Assembly: GCA_021773395.1 (NCBI GenBank)
Contig: JAJFKB010000014.1
Location: forward strand, 62,001-126,000
DNA length: 64,000 nucleotides
Direction: 5' to 3'
DNA from: Gammaproteobacteria bacterium
GTDB lineage: Bacteria; Pseudomonadota; Gammaproteobacteria; Pseudomonadales; IMCC2047
In this document: piece after piece, positions 9,033 to 19,867 of the stretch
Layout: the number at the start of each line of letters is the position of its first letter
Numbering within the stretch: the stretch's first letter is position 1
The notes under the pieces: model-generated
What the model was told of the DNA's origin: nothing
The model's database searches: none
What the model saw: the letters and a program-made list of their open reading frames with translations, nothing else
Position numbers and translations under genes: made by a program

Positions 9033-10379
9033 TTAAAAGTTCATGCTTTGCTGGTTTTCTGCAAACCTGATTTTATCACGCCAGACGGCTACCTTGCATT
9101 GTAATGCATCCATATCGATCGACGTCAGTTTTCGCTGATCCATTAGGGCGCGTCCTTTCACCCAAACGTGAGAGATATCCTGGCTGCAATTGGTGTAGAT
9201 GAGATGTGAAATGGGATCATAGATAGGCTGGTGTTTTAATCCGTCGAGATTAATGGCTGTGATATCAGCGGATTTACCGATCTCCAGGCTACCGATGGAA
9301 TCTTCCATTCCTAGCGCTTTTGCACCGTTGTAGGTCGCCATACGTAATGCCTGATAAGCAGTTAAAGTGTCGGCTCTATGGCTAACCCCTTTAGCCAGCA
9401 ATGCAGCTGTCTTAACTTCCCCAAGCATATCCAGGTCATTATTGCTTGCCGCTCCGTCTGTCCCCAGGGCTATATTGATGCCGCAGTCCATTAGACGCCC
9501 AATCGGGCAAAATCCGCTGGCGAGCTTTAGGTTTGACTCCGGGCAATGAATAATATGGCAGCCGTTATCTGCGAGTAGGTGAATATCTTCCTCGTTGACC
9601 TGTGTCATGTGTACTGATTGAAGCCGAGGGGAGAGTAGGCCCAGCTGATTGAGTCGCTGTATCGGTCTCAGTCCACTTTGTTTTAGCGAATCCTCCAGTT
9701 CGTGTGCGGTTTCATGAAGGTGAATCTGCACTGGAGCATCCAGCTCATCGGCAAGCATGCGTATCTTTTCAAAGGATTCGTCAGAGACTGTGTAGGGCGC
9801 ATGGGGGCCAAACCCTATGGTGATCAATTCATGATTCCGGTAATCGTCATGAATCGACAGCCCTTTGTGAATATATTCTTCAGCATTACTGGCCCAGGCG
9901 CTGGGAAACTCAAGTACCGGCATCATGATTTGTGCACGAATCTTGTGTTTGTGTGCAATTTTGGCAGTCTGATTAGGGAAAAAATACATATCGCTAAAAC
10001 AGGTGATCCCGCTAAGCAGCATCTCTGCAATGGCCAGCTCAGTACCATCAGCGACAAACTCCTCGCTCACCCATCTTCGCTCTGCTGGCCAAATATGGTT
10101 GTTCAGCCAGCTCATTAGTGGCAGATCGTCTGCCAGCCCGCGAAAAAGTGTCATCCCGGCATGGCCGTGTGCGTTAATCAGCCCAGGTATGATGGCATGA
10201 GCGCCAAGGTCATATTGCTTGTTGCAGCGATAGTTTCGCTCGGCTTGGTCTGAGTCGAGAATATCCTCGATAAGTCCGTTGTTGATTATCAGGCTATGGT
10301 TCGTCAAAACCTGATTGTCCGGATTAACAGGGATTATCCACTTTGCCTTGATCAGGCTGTCCGCTTTTTGCTTAGCCAT
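9033..10379 (-). CDS. mtaD: 5-methylthioadenosine/S-adenosylhomocysteine deaminase
   Basis: Amidohydrolase of the TRZ/ATZ group, 448 aa. Metal ligands are visible as NAHGHAG (HxH), the histidine in HLHETAHE, and the aspartate in [10 protein letters not shown]. The family deaminates methylthioadenosine or S-adenosylhomocysteine to the inosyl forms. Neighbourhood (directly before ubiG, divergent from gyrA) is that of Pseudomonas mtaD. The methylthioribose-1-phosphate isomerase gene that sits between mtaD and gyrA in Pseudomonas is missing here. Confidence 0.85.
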   Translation of the reverse strand: MAKQKADSLIKAKWIIPVNPDNQVLTNHSLIINNGLIEDILDSDQAERNYRCNKQYDLGAHAIIPGLINAHGHAGMTLFRGLADDLPLMSWLNNHIWPAERRWVSEEFVADGTELAIAEMLLSGITCFSDMYFFPNQTAKIAHKHKIRAQIMMPVLEFPSAWASNAEEYIHKGLSIHDDYRNHELITIGFGPHAPYTVSDESFEKIRMLADELDAPVQIHLHETAHELEDSLKQSGLRPIQRLNQLGLLSPRLQSVHMTQVNEEDIHLLADNGCHIIHCPESNLKLASGFCPIGRLMDCGINIALGTDGAASNNDLDMLGEVKTAALLAKGVSHRADTLTAYQALRMATYNGAKALGMEDSIGSLEIGKSADITAINLDGLKHQPIYDPISHLIYTNCSQDISHVWVKGRALMDQRKLTSIDMDALQCKVAVWRDKIRFAENQQSMNF

Positions 10380-10665
10380 TGAGTCGTTTGAGTAGCTGAT
10401 TCGTTTTCAGTTTCCAAAGCGGGCGATTGTTTCATTTGGACGTGGGTCTGTCCAGAAGACTTCTTTAATATTGGGTTTTTTATCCTGGTAGTGCGTCTGG
10501 GGAGCCGGGTTGGGAATATTTCCCATATAAACGCATGTGATTGTGAAATTTTGTACCGATCTGTGTTAAAATCCATTCCTTTTTGGGTTGGTCAATTTGG
10601 CTTTTTCGGGCCTATTGCGGACCGCTAAAGAATATAATAATCGTATAAAAAGGAAGCAGACCTTT

Positions 10666-13251
10666 ATGGGTGAGTTAGCCAAAGAAATTCTACCCGTCAA
10701 TATAGAAAATGAACTGAAACAGTCCTATCTGGATTACGCGATGAGCGTTATTGTCGGGCGTGCATTACCGGATGTCAGGGATGGGCTTAAACCGGTGCAC
10801 CGGCGCGTACTTTTTGCGATGAGTGTACTCAATAATGATTACAACAAGCCGTACAAGAAGTCTGCGCGTGTAGTGGGTGATGTAATCGGTAAATATCACC
10901 CCCATGGTGATACGGCCGTTTACGACACCATTGTGCGCATGGCTCAGCCTTTTTCCATGCGGTACATGCTGGTAGATGGGCAGGGGAACTTCGGGTCTGT
11001 CGATGGGGACTCAGCTGCTGCTATGCGTTATACGGAAATTCGCATGGACAAGATTTCCCATCAGATTCTGGCAGATCTGGATAAGGAGACCGTTGATTTT
11101 GTGCCAAACTATGATGGCACGGAGCTAATACCAGAGGTGATGCCAACACGTATCCCTAATTTGCTGGTGAATGGCTCCTCAGGGATTGCGGTGGGCATGG
11201 CCACTAATATTCCGCCGCATAATTTGAGCGAGGTGATCAACGGTTGTCTGGCACTGATGGATAATCCGGATATTGATATCCCGGAATTGATGGAGCATAT
11301 TCCGGGCCCGGATTTCCCGACGGCAGCCTTTATTAATGGTCGAGCAGGAATCGTGGAGGCCTACAAAACGGGGCGCGGACGAATTTACCTGCGTGCGCGG
11401 CACGAAATTGAAACCGACGAAAAAAGTAGCAAGCACACCATTGTTGTCACCGAATTACCCTATCAGGTTAACAAAGCGCGTTTAATCGAGAAAATTGCTG
11501 AGTTGGTTAAGGATAAACAAATTCAGGGAATCACCGAGTTGCGTGATGAATCCGATAAGGATGGCATGCGAATCGTTATTGAATTACGGCGTGGCGAAGT
11601 GCCTGAGGTTGTGCTCAACAATCTCTATGCACAGACACAATTACAGAATGTATTCGGTATAAATGTGGTTGCACTGGTAGATGGGCAACCTAAAACGCTC
11701 AACTTAAAACAGTTATTGCAAGCATTTGTCCGGCACAGACGTGAAGTGGTTACACGGCGTACCATATACGAACTGCGCAAGGCCCGCGAGCGAGGCCATA
11801 TTCTCGAAGGACAGGCCGTGGCATTGTCCAATATCGATCCCGTTATTGCACTGATTAAGGCATCACCCTCTTCCGCTGAAGCCAAGGAAAAGCTGGTGTC
11901 ACAACCCTGGCAGCCCGGTGCAGTAATGGCAATGCTGGAACGTTCAGGGGCGGATGTGTGTCGACCGGAAGATTTGGCGGAACAGTATGGCTACCGTGAG
12001 GGGAATTATTACCTGAGCCCAGAGCAGGCCCAGGCCATTCTTGATTTGCGTTTGCACCGTTTAACCGGATTAGAGCAGGAAAAACTGGTCTCCGAATACA
12101 AGGATCTGATTGACCGAATTACCGGATTGCTGGAAATTCTTGAGAATCGTGATCGATTGATGGAAGTCATTCGCGGGGAGCTAGCGGAAGTCAAAGAGCA
12201 GTTCGGTGATGATCGGCGCACAGAGATTATGCATAGTCAGCTTGATCTCACCATGGAAGATTTGATTACCGAGGAAGATATGGTGGTGACCCTGTCTCAT
12301 GGCGGGTATGCAAAAACTCAGCCGGTGGGTACTTACCAGGCGCAGCGTCGCGGAGGAAAGGGTAAGGCGGCAACGACAGTGAAGGATGAGGACTTCGTTG
12401 AACACATTTTGGTTTGCAGTACGCATGACACCATACTTTGCTTTTCCAACAGGGGGAAGGTCTATTGGCTCAAAGTCTATCAAATTCCGGTAGCTGGCCG
12501 TACCGCCAAGGGGCGCCCCATGGTCAACCTGTTGCCGTTGGCTGAAGATGAGCGCATAACCACCATTTTGACAGTTAATGAGTATACGGAAGATCACTTT
12601 ATTTTCATGGCAACGAGCAGTGGAACGGTTAAGAAAACTTCCCTGATGAATTTTTCGCGACCTCGAAGCTCCGGGCTGATTGCCCTGGATTTAAACGGAG
12701 ATGATACACTCATAGGTGCGGCTATCACTGACAGCAATAAAGATATTATGTTGTGCAGCAATTCGGGTAAAGCGGTGCGCTTTGCTGAGTCAGATGTGCG
12801 TCCCATGGGGCGAACCGCCCGAGGGGTTCGCGGCGCTAGACTTAAGAAAGGAGAGAGTGTAATTTCCCTGATTATTCCGGAACCTGATGTGCGAGTGCTC
12901 TGTGTCAGTGCAAACGGTTATGGTAAGCGAACGGAAATGGAAGATTTCCCGGTACATAATCGTGGTGGTTCAGGTGTGATTGCGTTGCAGACAAGTGATC
13001 GCAATGGAGAGCTGGTCGGTGCTGTTCCCGTCACCGATGGAGATGAAATAATGCTGATTAGTAATAAAGGTACACTGGTCAGGACGCGGACTGATGAAAT
13101 TCCCGTTTTGGGGCGTAATACGCAGGGAGTTAGACTGATTAAAGTTGGTAAGGGAGAGCGTCTTGTCGGTGTGGAGCGTGTTGAAGAAACAGAAGAAGTG
13201 GACGAGGTGGATAGTGAAAATACAGCAGAATCGAGCCCTGATGCTGAATAA
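10666..13251 (+). CDS. gyrA: DNA gyrase subunit A
   Basis: Breakage-rejoining subunit of the gyrase that introduces negative supercoils. The catalytic tyrosine is Y122 in AMRYTEIRM, and the GyrA box QRRGGKG marks the DNA-wrapping C-terminal domain, so this is GyrA rather than ParC. The quinolone-determining region reads GDTAVYD with Thr83 and Asp87. ATG 10666 (861 aa) is chosen because the conserved GyrA N-terminus begins there, with AGGA upstream; an in-frame TTG-type start at 10588 would add 26 unrelated residues. The acidic tail ends 15 bases before pheA. Confidence 0.97.
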   Translation: MGELAKEILPVNIENELKQSYLDYAMSVIVGRALPDVRDGLKPVHRRVLFAMSVLNNDYNKPYKKSARVVGDVIGKYHPHGDTAVYDTIVRMAQPFSMRYMLVDGQGNFGSVDGDSAAAMRYTEIRMDKISHQILADLDKETVDFVPNYDGTELIPEVMPTRIPNLLVNGSSGIAVGMATNIPPHNLSEVINGCLALMDNPDIDIPELMEHIPGPDFPTAAFINGRAGIVEAYKTGRGRIYLRARHEIETDEKSSKHTIVVTELPYQVNKARLIEKIAELVKDKQIQGITELRDESDKDGMRIVIELRRGEVPEVVLNNLYAQTQLQNVFGINVVALVDGQPKTLNLKQLLQAFVRHRREVVTRRTIYELRKARERGHILEGQAVALSNIDPVIALIKASPSSAEAKEKLVSQPWQPGAVMAMLERSGADVCRPEDLAEQYGYREGNYYLSPEQAQAILDLRLHRLTGLEQEKLVSEYKDLIDRITGLLEILENRDRLMEVIRGELAEVKEQFGDDRRTEIMHSQLDLTMEDLITEEDMVVTLSHGGYAKTQPVGTYQAQRRGGKGKAATTVKDEDFVEHILVCSTHDTILCFSNRGKVYWLKVYQIPVAGRTAKGRPMVNLLPLAEDERITTILTVNEYTEDHFIFMATSSGTVKKTSLMNFSRPRSSGLIALDLNGDDTLIGAAITDSNKDIMLCSNSGKAVRFAESDVRPMGRTARGVRGARLKKGESVISLIIPEPDVRVLCVSANGYGKRTEMEDFPVHNRGGSGVIALQTSDRNGELVGAVPVTDGDEIMLISNKGTLVRTRTDEIPVLGRNTQGVRLIKVGKGERLVGVERVEETEEVDEVDSENTAESSPDAE

Positions 13252-13266
13252 CTGGCGTGTAAACAT

Positions 13267-14388
13267 ATGAGTAAAAATGCTTCTGAGCAGCAGGCGTTAA
13301 GCAAACTCAGGCAGCAAATCGACGCTATCGACACGGATATACAGCGTCTGATCAATGAGCGGGCAAGCTGCGCCAAACAAGTTGCCGAAGTCAAAATGCA
13401 TTCCGGTGGCGCTGTGAGCCCCGTGTTTTATCGACCGGAACGTGAAGCGCAAGTGTTGCGTAAAATTATGGAGCGTAACAAAGGACCAGTCGCTGACGAG
13501 CAAATGGCGCGGATCTTTCGTGAAGTGATGTCAGTGTGTCTGGCGCTTGAGCAGCCCATGCGGATCGCGTTTTTGGGGCCAGAGGGGACATTTACGCAGG
13601 CGGCCGCGCTTAAACATTTTGGACATTCGGTTGTCAGTGCACCATTGGCATCGATTGATGAGGTGTTTCGAGAGGTCGAGTCCGGTGCTGCCAACTACGG
13701 AGTGGTTCCGGTAGAAAATTCCACCGAAGGTATGGTCAACTCCACGCTAGACAGCTTTATGAATTCAGCACTAAAAATATGTGGTGAAGTGGAGCTGCGT
13801 ATTCATCACCACCTGTTAACCAAGGGTGAAACAGAGCTGGCAAATATTCGAAAAATCTATTCGCACGAGCAGTCTCTGGCCCAGTGTAGAAAATGGCTGA
13901 ATACGCATTTGCCCCAGGCCGAGCGGGTCAGCGTTGGAAGTAATGCTGAAGCGGCGAGAATGGTTTTAGGTGAAACTGCAGACTGTGCTGCCGAGGTGGC
14001 TGCAATTGCGGGTGATATGGCGGCCGAAGCCTATGCTCTTGATGTGCTGGCATCACGAATTGAAGATGAGCCGGATAATGCAACACGATTTCTTGTAGTC
14101 GGTCATCAGTTGGTGCCGCAAAGCGGGCGGGATAAAACTTCGATCATTATTGCAATGCGCAATAAACCAGGAGCCCTTTATCATTTGCTCGAGCCTTTTC
14201 AAAAAGCTGAGTTAAGTCTGACTCGGGTCGAAACAAGGCCTTCGCGAACAGGCACATGGAGCTATGTGTTTTTCGTTGATTTTGAAGGGCATTGTGAGGA
14301 TGAAAAAGTCCAGTCTGTGCTCGCAAAAATTGCCGATGAGGCGGCCGAGCTAAGAGTATTAGGATCCTACCCTGTTGCGGTTCTATAG
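13267..14388 (+). CDS. pheA: Bifunctional chorismate mutase/prephenate dehydratase
   Basis: The P-protein makes phenylpyruvate from chorismate. Residues 1-95 form an AroQ-type chorismate mutase (LRQQIDAIDTDIQRLINER). Residues about 97-280 form prephenate dehydratase, starting AFLGPEGTFTQAA. An ACT domain follows with GALYHLLEPF and ETRPSRTG, the phenylalanine-binding regulatory motifs. The 373-aa length is normal. It follows gyrA directly; in Pseudomonas serC stands between the two, and here it does not. Confidence 0.96.
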   Translation: MSKNASEQQALSKLRQQIDAIDTDIQRLINERASCAKQVAEVKMHSGGAVSPVFYRPEREAQVLRKIMERNKGPVADEQMARIFREVMSVCLALEQPMRIAFLGPEGTFTQAAALKHFGHSVVSAPLASIDEVFREVESGAANYGVVPVENSTEGMVNSTLDSFMNSALKICGEVELRIHHHLLTKGETELANIRKIYSHEQSLAQCRKWLNTHLPQAERVSVGSNAEAARMVLGETADCAAEVAAIAGDMAAEAYALDVLASRIEDEPDNATRFLVVGHQLVPQSGRDKTSIIIAMRNKPGALYHLLEPFQKAELSLTRVETRPSRTGTWSYVFFVDFEGHCEDEKVQSVLAKIADEAAELRVLGSYPVAVL

Positions 14389-14504
14389 ATGGACATTTGC
14401 CAGCTCTTTGGCTGTAATTCTGAATTCCCCATTTTCGGAAGGCTTCTATTAACCTAACCACTAAAGAATTGGCATTTTTTGCCAGGTAATGGCTAATAAT
14501 TGTA

Positions 14505-16751
14505 ATGAAACAAAATAAAGAAATCCTTGATTCGCTAACTATTAATAAAATGGTAGTGATTGGTGTGGGGCTTATTGGTGGGTCTCTGGCCAAGGTGCTG
14601 CGCACCAAAGGTATGGTAAAACAACTTGTTGGGGTGGGGCGTAACGAGCAAAACCTTAAGCGAGCGGTGGCGATGGGAGTGATTGATAGCTATTCCCTGG
14701 ATGCAGCTGAAGCCGTTCAAGGTGCTGATCTGGTATTGATCTCAATGCCTGTGCTGGGTATTGAAAAGGTGCTGGCATCAATCAAGGATTCGTTGTCGCC
14801 TGACACCATTATCACGGATGCCGGGAGTGCCAAGGGGATAGTTGTCGCAGCGGCAAAAAAAGTATTTGGTAGCGTACCGGCAAAATTTGTTCCTGGTCAT
14901 CCGATCGCCGGGTCGGAGAAAAGTGGTATTGAAGCCGCAGATGAAGAACTTTATCTGCAGCATATGGTTATATTGACGCCGTTGCCCGAGACTGATCGGG
15001 GAGCATTGGATATTGTCAGTCAAATTTGGAAAGCCGCTGGTGCTGAGGTGGTTACCATGGATGTTAAGTATCATGATCAGGTCCTGGCGGCTACCAGTCA
15101 TTTGCCGCATTTGTTAGCATATTCGCTGGTCGAGACACTGGCTGGGCGAAATGAAAATCGGGAAATTTTTCGCTACGCTGCTGGAGGGTTTCGGGACTTT
15201 ACCCGCATTGCCTCCAGTGATCCAACAATGTGGCACGATATATTTTTGGCAAACCGTGAGGCTGTGCTGAAAAGTCTGGATGCCTTCTCTGAAGGTGTGA
15301 CGATGCTTCGTAAGGCTTTAGAAGACCAGGACAGTCAGTCGATGATGGGGATTTTTACCCGTGCCAAGTCGGCCAGAGATCATTTTACAAAATTACTAGC
15401 CCAAAGAGCTTATGTTGAACCTATGAATGAAAGTGATACCACATTTTTTGCGGGTAAAAAAGGGGCGTTAACCGGGAAGTTACGTGTGCCCGGAGATAAA
15501 TCCATTTCGCATCGCTCGATAATGCTGGGTGCGATCGCCCAGGGCGAGACAGAGGTGAGTGGGTTTTTAGAAGGCGAAGATAGTCTTGCAACGCTACAGG
15601 CATTTCGTGATATGGGTGTAGTGATCGAGGGCCCTTTTCAAGGAAAAGTAAAGATCTATGGTGTCGGCATGAGTGGCTTGAAAGCCCCGCCTGGACCACT
15701 GTATCTAGGTAATTCGGGGACTTCAATGCGCTTGCTTGCCGGACTGTTGTCGGCGCAATCGTTCGATGTTGAGCTCACGGGTGATAGTTCTCTGTCAGTG
15801 CGTCCTATGAAGCGCGTGGCGGGTCCGCTGGCGCAGATGGGTGCGAAAATTGAGACTTGTGACGGCAAGCCGCCTTTGACGCTGCGTGGTGGCAGTGAGA
15901 TTCACGGTATACATTATGAAATGCCCGTTGCCAGCGCTCAGGTTAAATCAAGTCTACTGTTGGCCGGGCTCTACGCAAAAGGTGTTACCCGGGTGGTTGA
16001 GCCCGCTCCGACGCGGGATCATACCGAAAGAATGTTGTGCGGTTTCGGTTATAAAGTTGATGTAAAAAGCTTGTCTGGCACTTCAAAGGAAATAAGTTTG
16101 CAGGGCGGAGGTGTTCTTTGCGGTGGAAGTATCGATATTCCGGCTGATATATCTTCTGCGGCTTTCTTTATGGTGGCTGCCAGTATTGTGCCGGACTCTG
16201 ATATCACATTGGAGCATGTCGGTGTTAATCCAACACGCACAGGTGTGATCAATATTCTTCAGAAAATGGGTGCTGACATCCAGTTAATTGAAGAGCGAAT
16301 TGTGGGAGGTGAACCGGTCGCGGATATCAGGGTTCGTGCATCTCAACTGCAGGGTATTGATATTCCCGAAGATCAGGTGCCTCTTGCAATCGATGAATTC
16401 CCTGTGTTGTTTGTTGCTGCAGCCTGTGCAAAGGGTAAGACGGTGTTGAGGGGTGCTGAGGAGTTGCGAGTCAAGGAAAGCGATCGTATACAGGTAATGG
16501 CCGATGGACTTGTGGCTTTAGGAGTCGACGCAAACCCTACCGCTGATGGTATCTCCATTGAAGGGGGGCGGTATCAGGGTGGGGTGGTTGACAGCCAGGG
16601 TGATCATCGCATTGCGATGGCGTTCTCAGTAGCCGCACTGAGGGCTGACGGCGATATCGAAATACTGAATTGTGCCAATGTGGCTACTTCATTCCCTGAT
16701 TTTGTGAATTTAGCGAATCAGGTAGGAATGAATGTCAAAGTAGAAAATTAA
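14505..16751 (+). CDS. Fused prephenate dehydrogenase / EPSP synthase
   Basis: A 748-aa TyrA-AroA fusion. Residues 1 to about 300 are prephenate/arogenate dehydrogenase with the dinucleotide motif GVGLIGGS (20-27) and the segment PGHPIAGSEKSG. From about residue 307 the protein is 5-enolpyruvylshikimate-3-phosphate synthase with GDKSISHRS, LGNSGTSMR, RPMKRV, TRDHTERML and ELRVKESDR. It thus couples the shikimate pathway to tyrosine synthesis. The same fusion is known from Pseudomonas. It lies three bases before cmk, so the two are coupled. Confidence 0.95.
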   Translation: MKQNKEILDSLTINKMVVIGVGLIGGSLAKVLRTKGMVKQLVGVGRNEQNLKRAVAMGVIDSYSLDAAEAVQGADLVLISMPVLGIEKVLASIKDSLSPDTIITDAGSAKGIVVAAAKKVFGSVPAKFVPGHPIAGSEKSGIEAADEELYLQHMVILTPLPETDRGALDIVSQIWKAAGAEVVTMDVKYHDQVLAATSHLPHLLAYSLVETLAGRNENREIFRYAAGGFRDFTRIASSDPTMWHDIFLANREAVLKSLDAFSEGVTMLRKALEDQDSQSMMGIFTRAKSARDHFTKLLAQRAYVEPMNESDTTFFAGKKGALTGKLRVPGDKSISHRSIMLGAIAQGETEVSGFLEGEDSLATLQAFRDMGVVIEGPFQGKVKIYGVGMSGLKAPPGPLYLGNSGTSMRLLAGLLSAQSFDVELTGDSSLSVRPMKRVAGPLAQMGAKIETCDGKPPLTLRGGSEIHGIHYEMPVASAQVKSSLLLAGLYAKGVTRVVEPAPTRDHTERMLCGFGYKVDVKSLSGTSKEISLQGGGVLCGGSIDIPADISSAAFFMVAASIVPDSDITLEHVGVNPTRTGVINILQKMGADIQLIEERIVGGEPVADIRVRASQLQGIDIPEDQVPLAIDEFPVLFVAAACAKGKTVLRGAEELRVKESDRIQVMADGLVALGVDANPTADGISIEGGRYQGGVVDSQGDHRIAMAFSVAALRADGDIEILNCANVATSFPDFVNLANQVGMNVKVEN

Positions 16752-16753
16752 GG

Positions 16754-17449
16754 ATGACCAAACTGGAAAGAATACCACCTGTTATTACCATAGATGGACC
16801 AGGAGGTGCTGGAAAGGGAACTATTAGTTACCTTTTGGCGAGTCGGCTTAAATGGCATTTACTGGATAGTGGAGCCCTGTATCGAGTATTGGCTTTGGCT
16901 GCTGAACAGCAAAGTATTGCCAACACAGATGTCAGTGCTTTGGAGCGACTTGCGGGCGGACTAAATGTGAGTTTTCAGCCTGATGAGGGTGCGCTGGGGG
17001 CTCGGGTACTTTTGAAGGGTGTTGATATCAGTCAGGCGATTCGTACTGAGACCTGTGGAAATCTTGCCTCTCAGGTAGCCGCTATTCCGCGGGTTCGAGA
17101 AGCGCTTTTGCAAAGGCAGCGAGCATTTCGCAAGCAGCCTGGGTTGGTGGCGGATGGCAGAGATATGGGTACAGTAGTTTTCGAGGACGCACCTTTGAAG
17201 ATATTTCTGACCGCCAGCGCTGAGGAAAGGGCAAAAAGGCGCCATAACCAGTTGAAAGACAAAGGGTTTGATGTTAGCCTGCGCGCTCTTTTTGATGATA
17301 TTCAAAAAAGGGATGAGCGCGACGCAAGCAGAAGTGCCTCGCCGTTGATTCCTGCCTCCGATGCAATTCAGTTGGATAGTACGGATTTGAGTATAGAAAA
17401 GGTGTTTGATCGGGTGATGGTTGAGGCTAGGAAAAGGGCTTTGGCTTGA
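16754..17449 (+). CDS. cmk: Cytidylate kinase
   Basis: Phosphorylates CMP and dCMP with ATP. The P-loop is GPGGAGKGT near residue 15, followed by LLDSGALYR and the DGRDMGT segment that are specific to CMP kinases. The C-terminal LID region is RDERDASRSASPL. ATG 16754 is two bases after the tyrA-aroA stop. It lies upstream of rpsA, as in many gammaproteobacteria. Confidence 0.96.
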   Translation: MTKLERIPPVITIDGPGGAGKGTISYLLASRLKWHLLDSGALYRVLALAAEQQSIANTDVSALERLAGGLNVSFQPDEGALGARVLLKGVDISQAIRTETCGNLASQVAAIPRVREALLQRQRAFRKQPGLVADGRDMGTVVFEDAPLKIFLTASAEERAKRRHNQLKDKGFDVSLRALFDDIQKRDERDASRSASPLIPASDAIQLDSTDLSIEKVFDRVMVEARKRALA

Positions 17450-17545
17450 TCCGGTATTGCTGCCTGTGTAATGCGCAAAAACCAGCCCCGCATTACCTGG
17501 CATTATATAAATAGGCCCTCGTAGATGGCTGGATACGTGGGGAAA

Positions 17546-17590
17546 TAAGTGAAAGTGTTATTGCTTCACTTATAGTGAAAATTTGTAGGT
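17546..17590 (+). promoter_or_regulatory. rpsA leader with two alternative hairpins
   Basis: TAAGTGAA (17546-17553) pairs perfectly with TTCACTTA (17565-17572). The central TTCACT (17565-17570) can instead pair with AGTGAA (17574-17579) across a three-base loop. The two helices exclude each other. The ribosome site AGGT (17587-17590) follows at once. S1 is known to repress its own translation in E. coli through leader structure, so a comparable control is plausible but not shown. Confidence 0.45.
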
Positions 17591-17594
17591 ATAA

Positions 17595-19289
17595 ATGATG
17601 AGCGAAAGCTTTGCAGAGTTATTCGAAGAGAGTTTAAAGACGGTCGAAATGAAGCCCGGTTCAATTATAACCGGCGTGGTTGTCGCGATAGATAGCGATT
17701 GGGTGACCGTGAATGCAGGATTAAAATCGGAGGGTGTGATTCCTCGTAACCAGTTTATTGACGAGGCGGGTGATTTTGATCTGAATGTAGGGGACGAAGT
17801 AAGAGTCGCCCTGGAAAGTCTGGAAGATGGGTTTGGTGAGACACGTTTGTCCCGTGAAAAAGCGCGACGTGCGGAATCCTGGGACGTACTGGAAAAAGCT
17901 TACGAAGCTGGAGAGCTGGTCACAGGTGTTATTAATGGCAAGGTTAAAGGTGGCTTCACTGTTGATCTCAACAATGTGCGGGCTTTCTTACCAGGATCGC
18001 TGGTTGATGTGCGCCCCATTCGTGAACCGATTCACCTTGAAGGTAAAGAATTAGAGTTTAAGGTTATCAAGCTGGATCAGAAGCGCAACAATGTGGTCGT
18101 TTCTCGTCGTGCTGTGCTGGAAAAAGAAAATAGTGCAGAAAGAGATAACCTGCTGGCCACCCTTGAAGAGGGGATGAGTGTTGACGGTATTGTTAAGAAC
18201 CTAACAGACTACGGTGCTTTTGTTGATCTGGGCGGTGTTGACGGGTTGTTGCATATTACCGATATGGCGTGGAAGCGAATTAAGCATCCTAGTGAGATTG
18301 TTGCGATCGGTGACGAAATTAAAGTTAAGGTTCTGAAGTTCGATAAGGAAAAGAATCGTGTGTCTCTGGGGCTGAAACAGCTTGGCAGTGATCCATGGGG
18401 CGAGATTAAAGGTCGTTATCCTGAAAATAGCAAGGTTAAGGCTCGCGTCACTAACTTAACGGATTATGGCTGCTTTGCCGAAATTGAAGAAGGTATAGAA
18501 GGGCTGATACACGTTTCAGAAATGGATTGGACCAATAAAAACGTTCATCCATCGAAACTGGTTCAGGTAGGAGAAGATATTGAAGTGATGATTCTCGATA
18601 TTGACGAGGAGCGTCGCCGTATTTCTTTGGGTATGAAGCAATGTACTCAAAACCCTTGGGAAGAATTTGCTTCCAATCATGCAAAAGGATCGAAAATATC
18701 AGGAAATATTAAATCTATTACTGATTTTGGTATCTTTATTGGATTGGAAGGTGGAATTGATGGACTGGTTCACCTGTCTGATATCTCCTGGAGTGAAACC
18801 GGTGAAGAAGCGGTGCGAAGCTACAAGAAGGGAGACGATATAGAGACAGTTATTCTTTCTATAGATCCTGAGAGAGAGCGTATTTCTTTAGGCGTTAAGC
18901 AGCTTGATGGCGACCCCTTTGCAGAGTATGTTGCAGCAAATGATAAGGGTGCAGTAGTCACGGGTAATGCCAAAGAAGTAGATGCCAAGTATGTCACAAT
19001 CGAGCTGGCACCAGGCGTAGAGGGTACTTTGAAAGTGTCTGAAATTAGCCGGGATAAGATTAAGGATGCGCGAGAAGTGATTAACGAAGGCGACGCGGTA
19101 GAGTGTAAGGTCGTTAATGTTGACCGCAAGAACCGAGTGATTAGCCTGTCTATTAAAGCCAAGGATATGGAAGAAGAGAAGACGGTGATGAAGGAAATGC
19201 GGCAGCGAGAAACAGAGCGCGCAGGACCTACCACTATTGGCGAACTGATTAAGGCACAAATGGCTAATCAGGATCAAGAAGAGGAATAA
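17595..19289 (+). CDS. rpsA: 30S ribosomal protein S1
   Basis: S1 unfolds and captures mRNA on the 30S subunit. The 564-aa protein carries six S1/OB repeats; the middle ones show the repeated pattern GxVxxLTDYGAF/CF...[15 protein letters not shown]. The N-terminus [14 protein letters not shown] is the classical one. Two adjacent ATG codons (17595 and 17598) are possible; the second has the better spacing to AGGT. It lies between cmk and ihfB. Confidence 0.97.
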   Translation: MMSESFAELFEESLKTVEMKPGSIITGVVVAIDSDWVTVNAGLKSEGVIPRNQFIDEAGDFDLNVGDEVRVALESLEDGFGETRLSREKARRAESWDVLEKAYEAGELVTGVINGKVKGGFTVDLNNVRAFLPGSLVDVRPIREPIHLEGKELEFKVIKLDQKRNNVVVSRRAVLEKENSAERDNLLATLEEGMSVDGIVKNLTDYGAFVDLGGVDGLLHITDMAWKRIKHPSEIVAIGDEIKVKVLKFDKEKNRVSLGLKQLGSDPWGEIKGRYPENSKVKARVTNLTDYGCFAEIEEGIEGLIHVSEMDWTNKNVHPSKLVQVGEDIEVMILDIDEERRRISLGMKQCTQNPWEEFASNHAKGSKISGNIKSITDFGIFIGLEGGIDGLVHLSDISWSETGEEAVRSYKKGDDIETVILSIDPERERISLGVKQLDGDPFAEYVAANDKGAVVTGNAKEVDAKYVTIELAPGVEGTLKVSEISRDKIKDAREVINEGDAVECKVVNVDRKNRVISLSIKAKDMEEEKTVMKEMRQRETERAGPTTIGELIKAQMANQDQEEE

Positions 19290-19365
19290 ATTGTATTGTG
19301 AACAAGGCGATACATAGTATTCTGGTTTATACTATTTTGCATACAACAACAATCAGGAAGTGGCT

Positions 19366-19653
19366 ATGACCAAGTCAGAATTGATTGAATGCATTGTGGC
19401 TAATCAATCGCAACTATCAGTCAGAGATGTTGAGCTGGCAGTAAAGGCGATTATTGATATGATGGCACAAAGCTTATCCACTGGCGAGCGAATTGAAATC
19501 AGGGGTTTTGGCAGCTTTTCGCTACGTTACAGGTCTCCGCGAACGGGACGTAATCCCAAGACCGGGGATTCTGTGCAGTTGTCAGGCAAATATGTACCCC
19601 ATTTTAAGCCTGGCAAGGAGTTGCGCGAGAAAGTGGATGCGAATCGAAGCTAG
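19366..19653 (+). CDS. ihfB: Integration host factor subunit beta
   Basis: IHF-beta pairs with IHF-alpha to bend DNA at specific sites. It has the typical start [10 protein letters not shown], the [14 protein letters not shown] strand and the DNA-binding arm [13 protein letters not shown] followed by [13 protein letters not shown]. The ATG at 19366 is chosen from the conserved N-terminus and AGGA seven bases before it; an in-frame GTG lies at 19360. A strong terminator follows. Confidence 0.97.
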   Translation: MTKSELIECIVANQSQLSVRDVELAVKAIIDMMAQSLSTGERIEIRGFGSFSLRYRSPRTGRNPKTGDSVQLSGKYVPHFKPGKELREKVDANRS

Positions 19654-19680
19654 TCTTAAAGTCACTTGATGTTATATAAG

Positions 19681-19710
19681 CGGCATGCTCTAGAGCATGC
19701 CGTTTTTTTT
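19681..19710 (+). terminator. rho-independent terminator of the rpsA-ihfB unit
   Basis: A perfect 9-bp stem, CGGCATGCT (19681-19689) with AGCATGCCG (19694-19702), has a CTAG loop and is followed by eight T residues. The complete stem-loop is a 22-base palindrome, so the stem could form from either strand, but only the plus strand has the T tract. Confidence 0.93.
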
Positions 19711-19773
19711 GTCTGACAGTAATTGACTCTGCCAGTGAAAGGGTAGGAATTTGCTTTTCCATCTTAAGTATTA

Positions 19774-19801
19774 TTGTTAATTGTATAAGCTGAGGTAGAA
19801 T
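19774..19801 (+). promoter_or_regulatory. probable promoter of lapA-lapB
   Basis: TTGTTA (19774-19779) and TAGAAT (19796-19801) are spaced by 16 bases, with four and five of six consensus matches. It lies after the ihfB terminator and about 65 bases before lapA, so lapA-lapB-pyrF would form a new transcription unit. Confidence 0.45.
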
Positions 19802-19867
19802 ACCGGTGTGTATCGATCTGCCAACAGATCTATTGATAGTTTTTATCTCGCATATTAAGGGTGCTGC

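Noticed and set aside
10352..10576. Minus-strand frame of 74 codons upstream of mtaD
   Set aside because: Overlaps the mtaD start in another frame; no ribosome site or family match.
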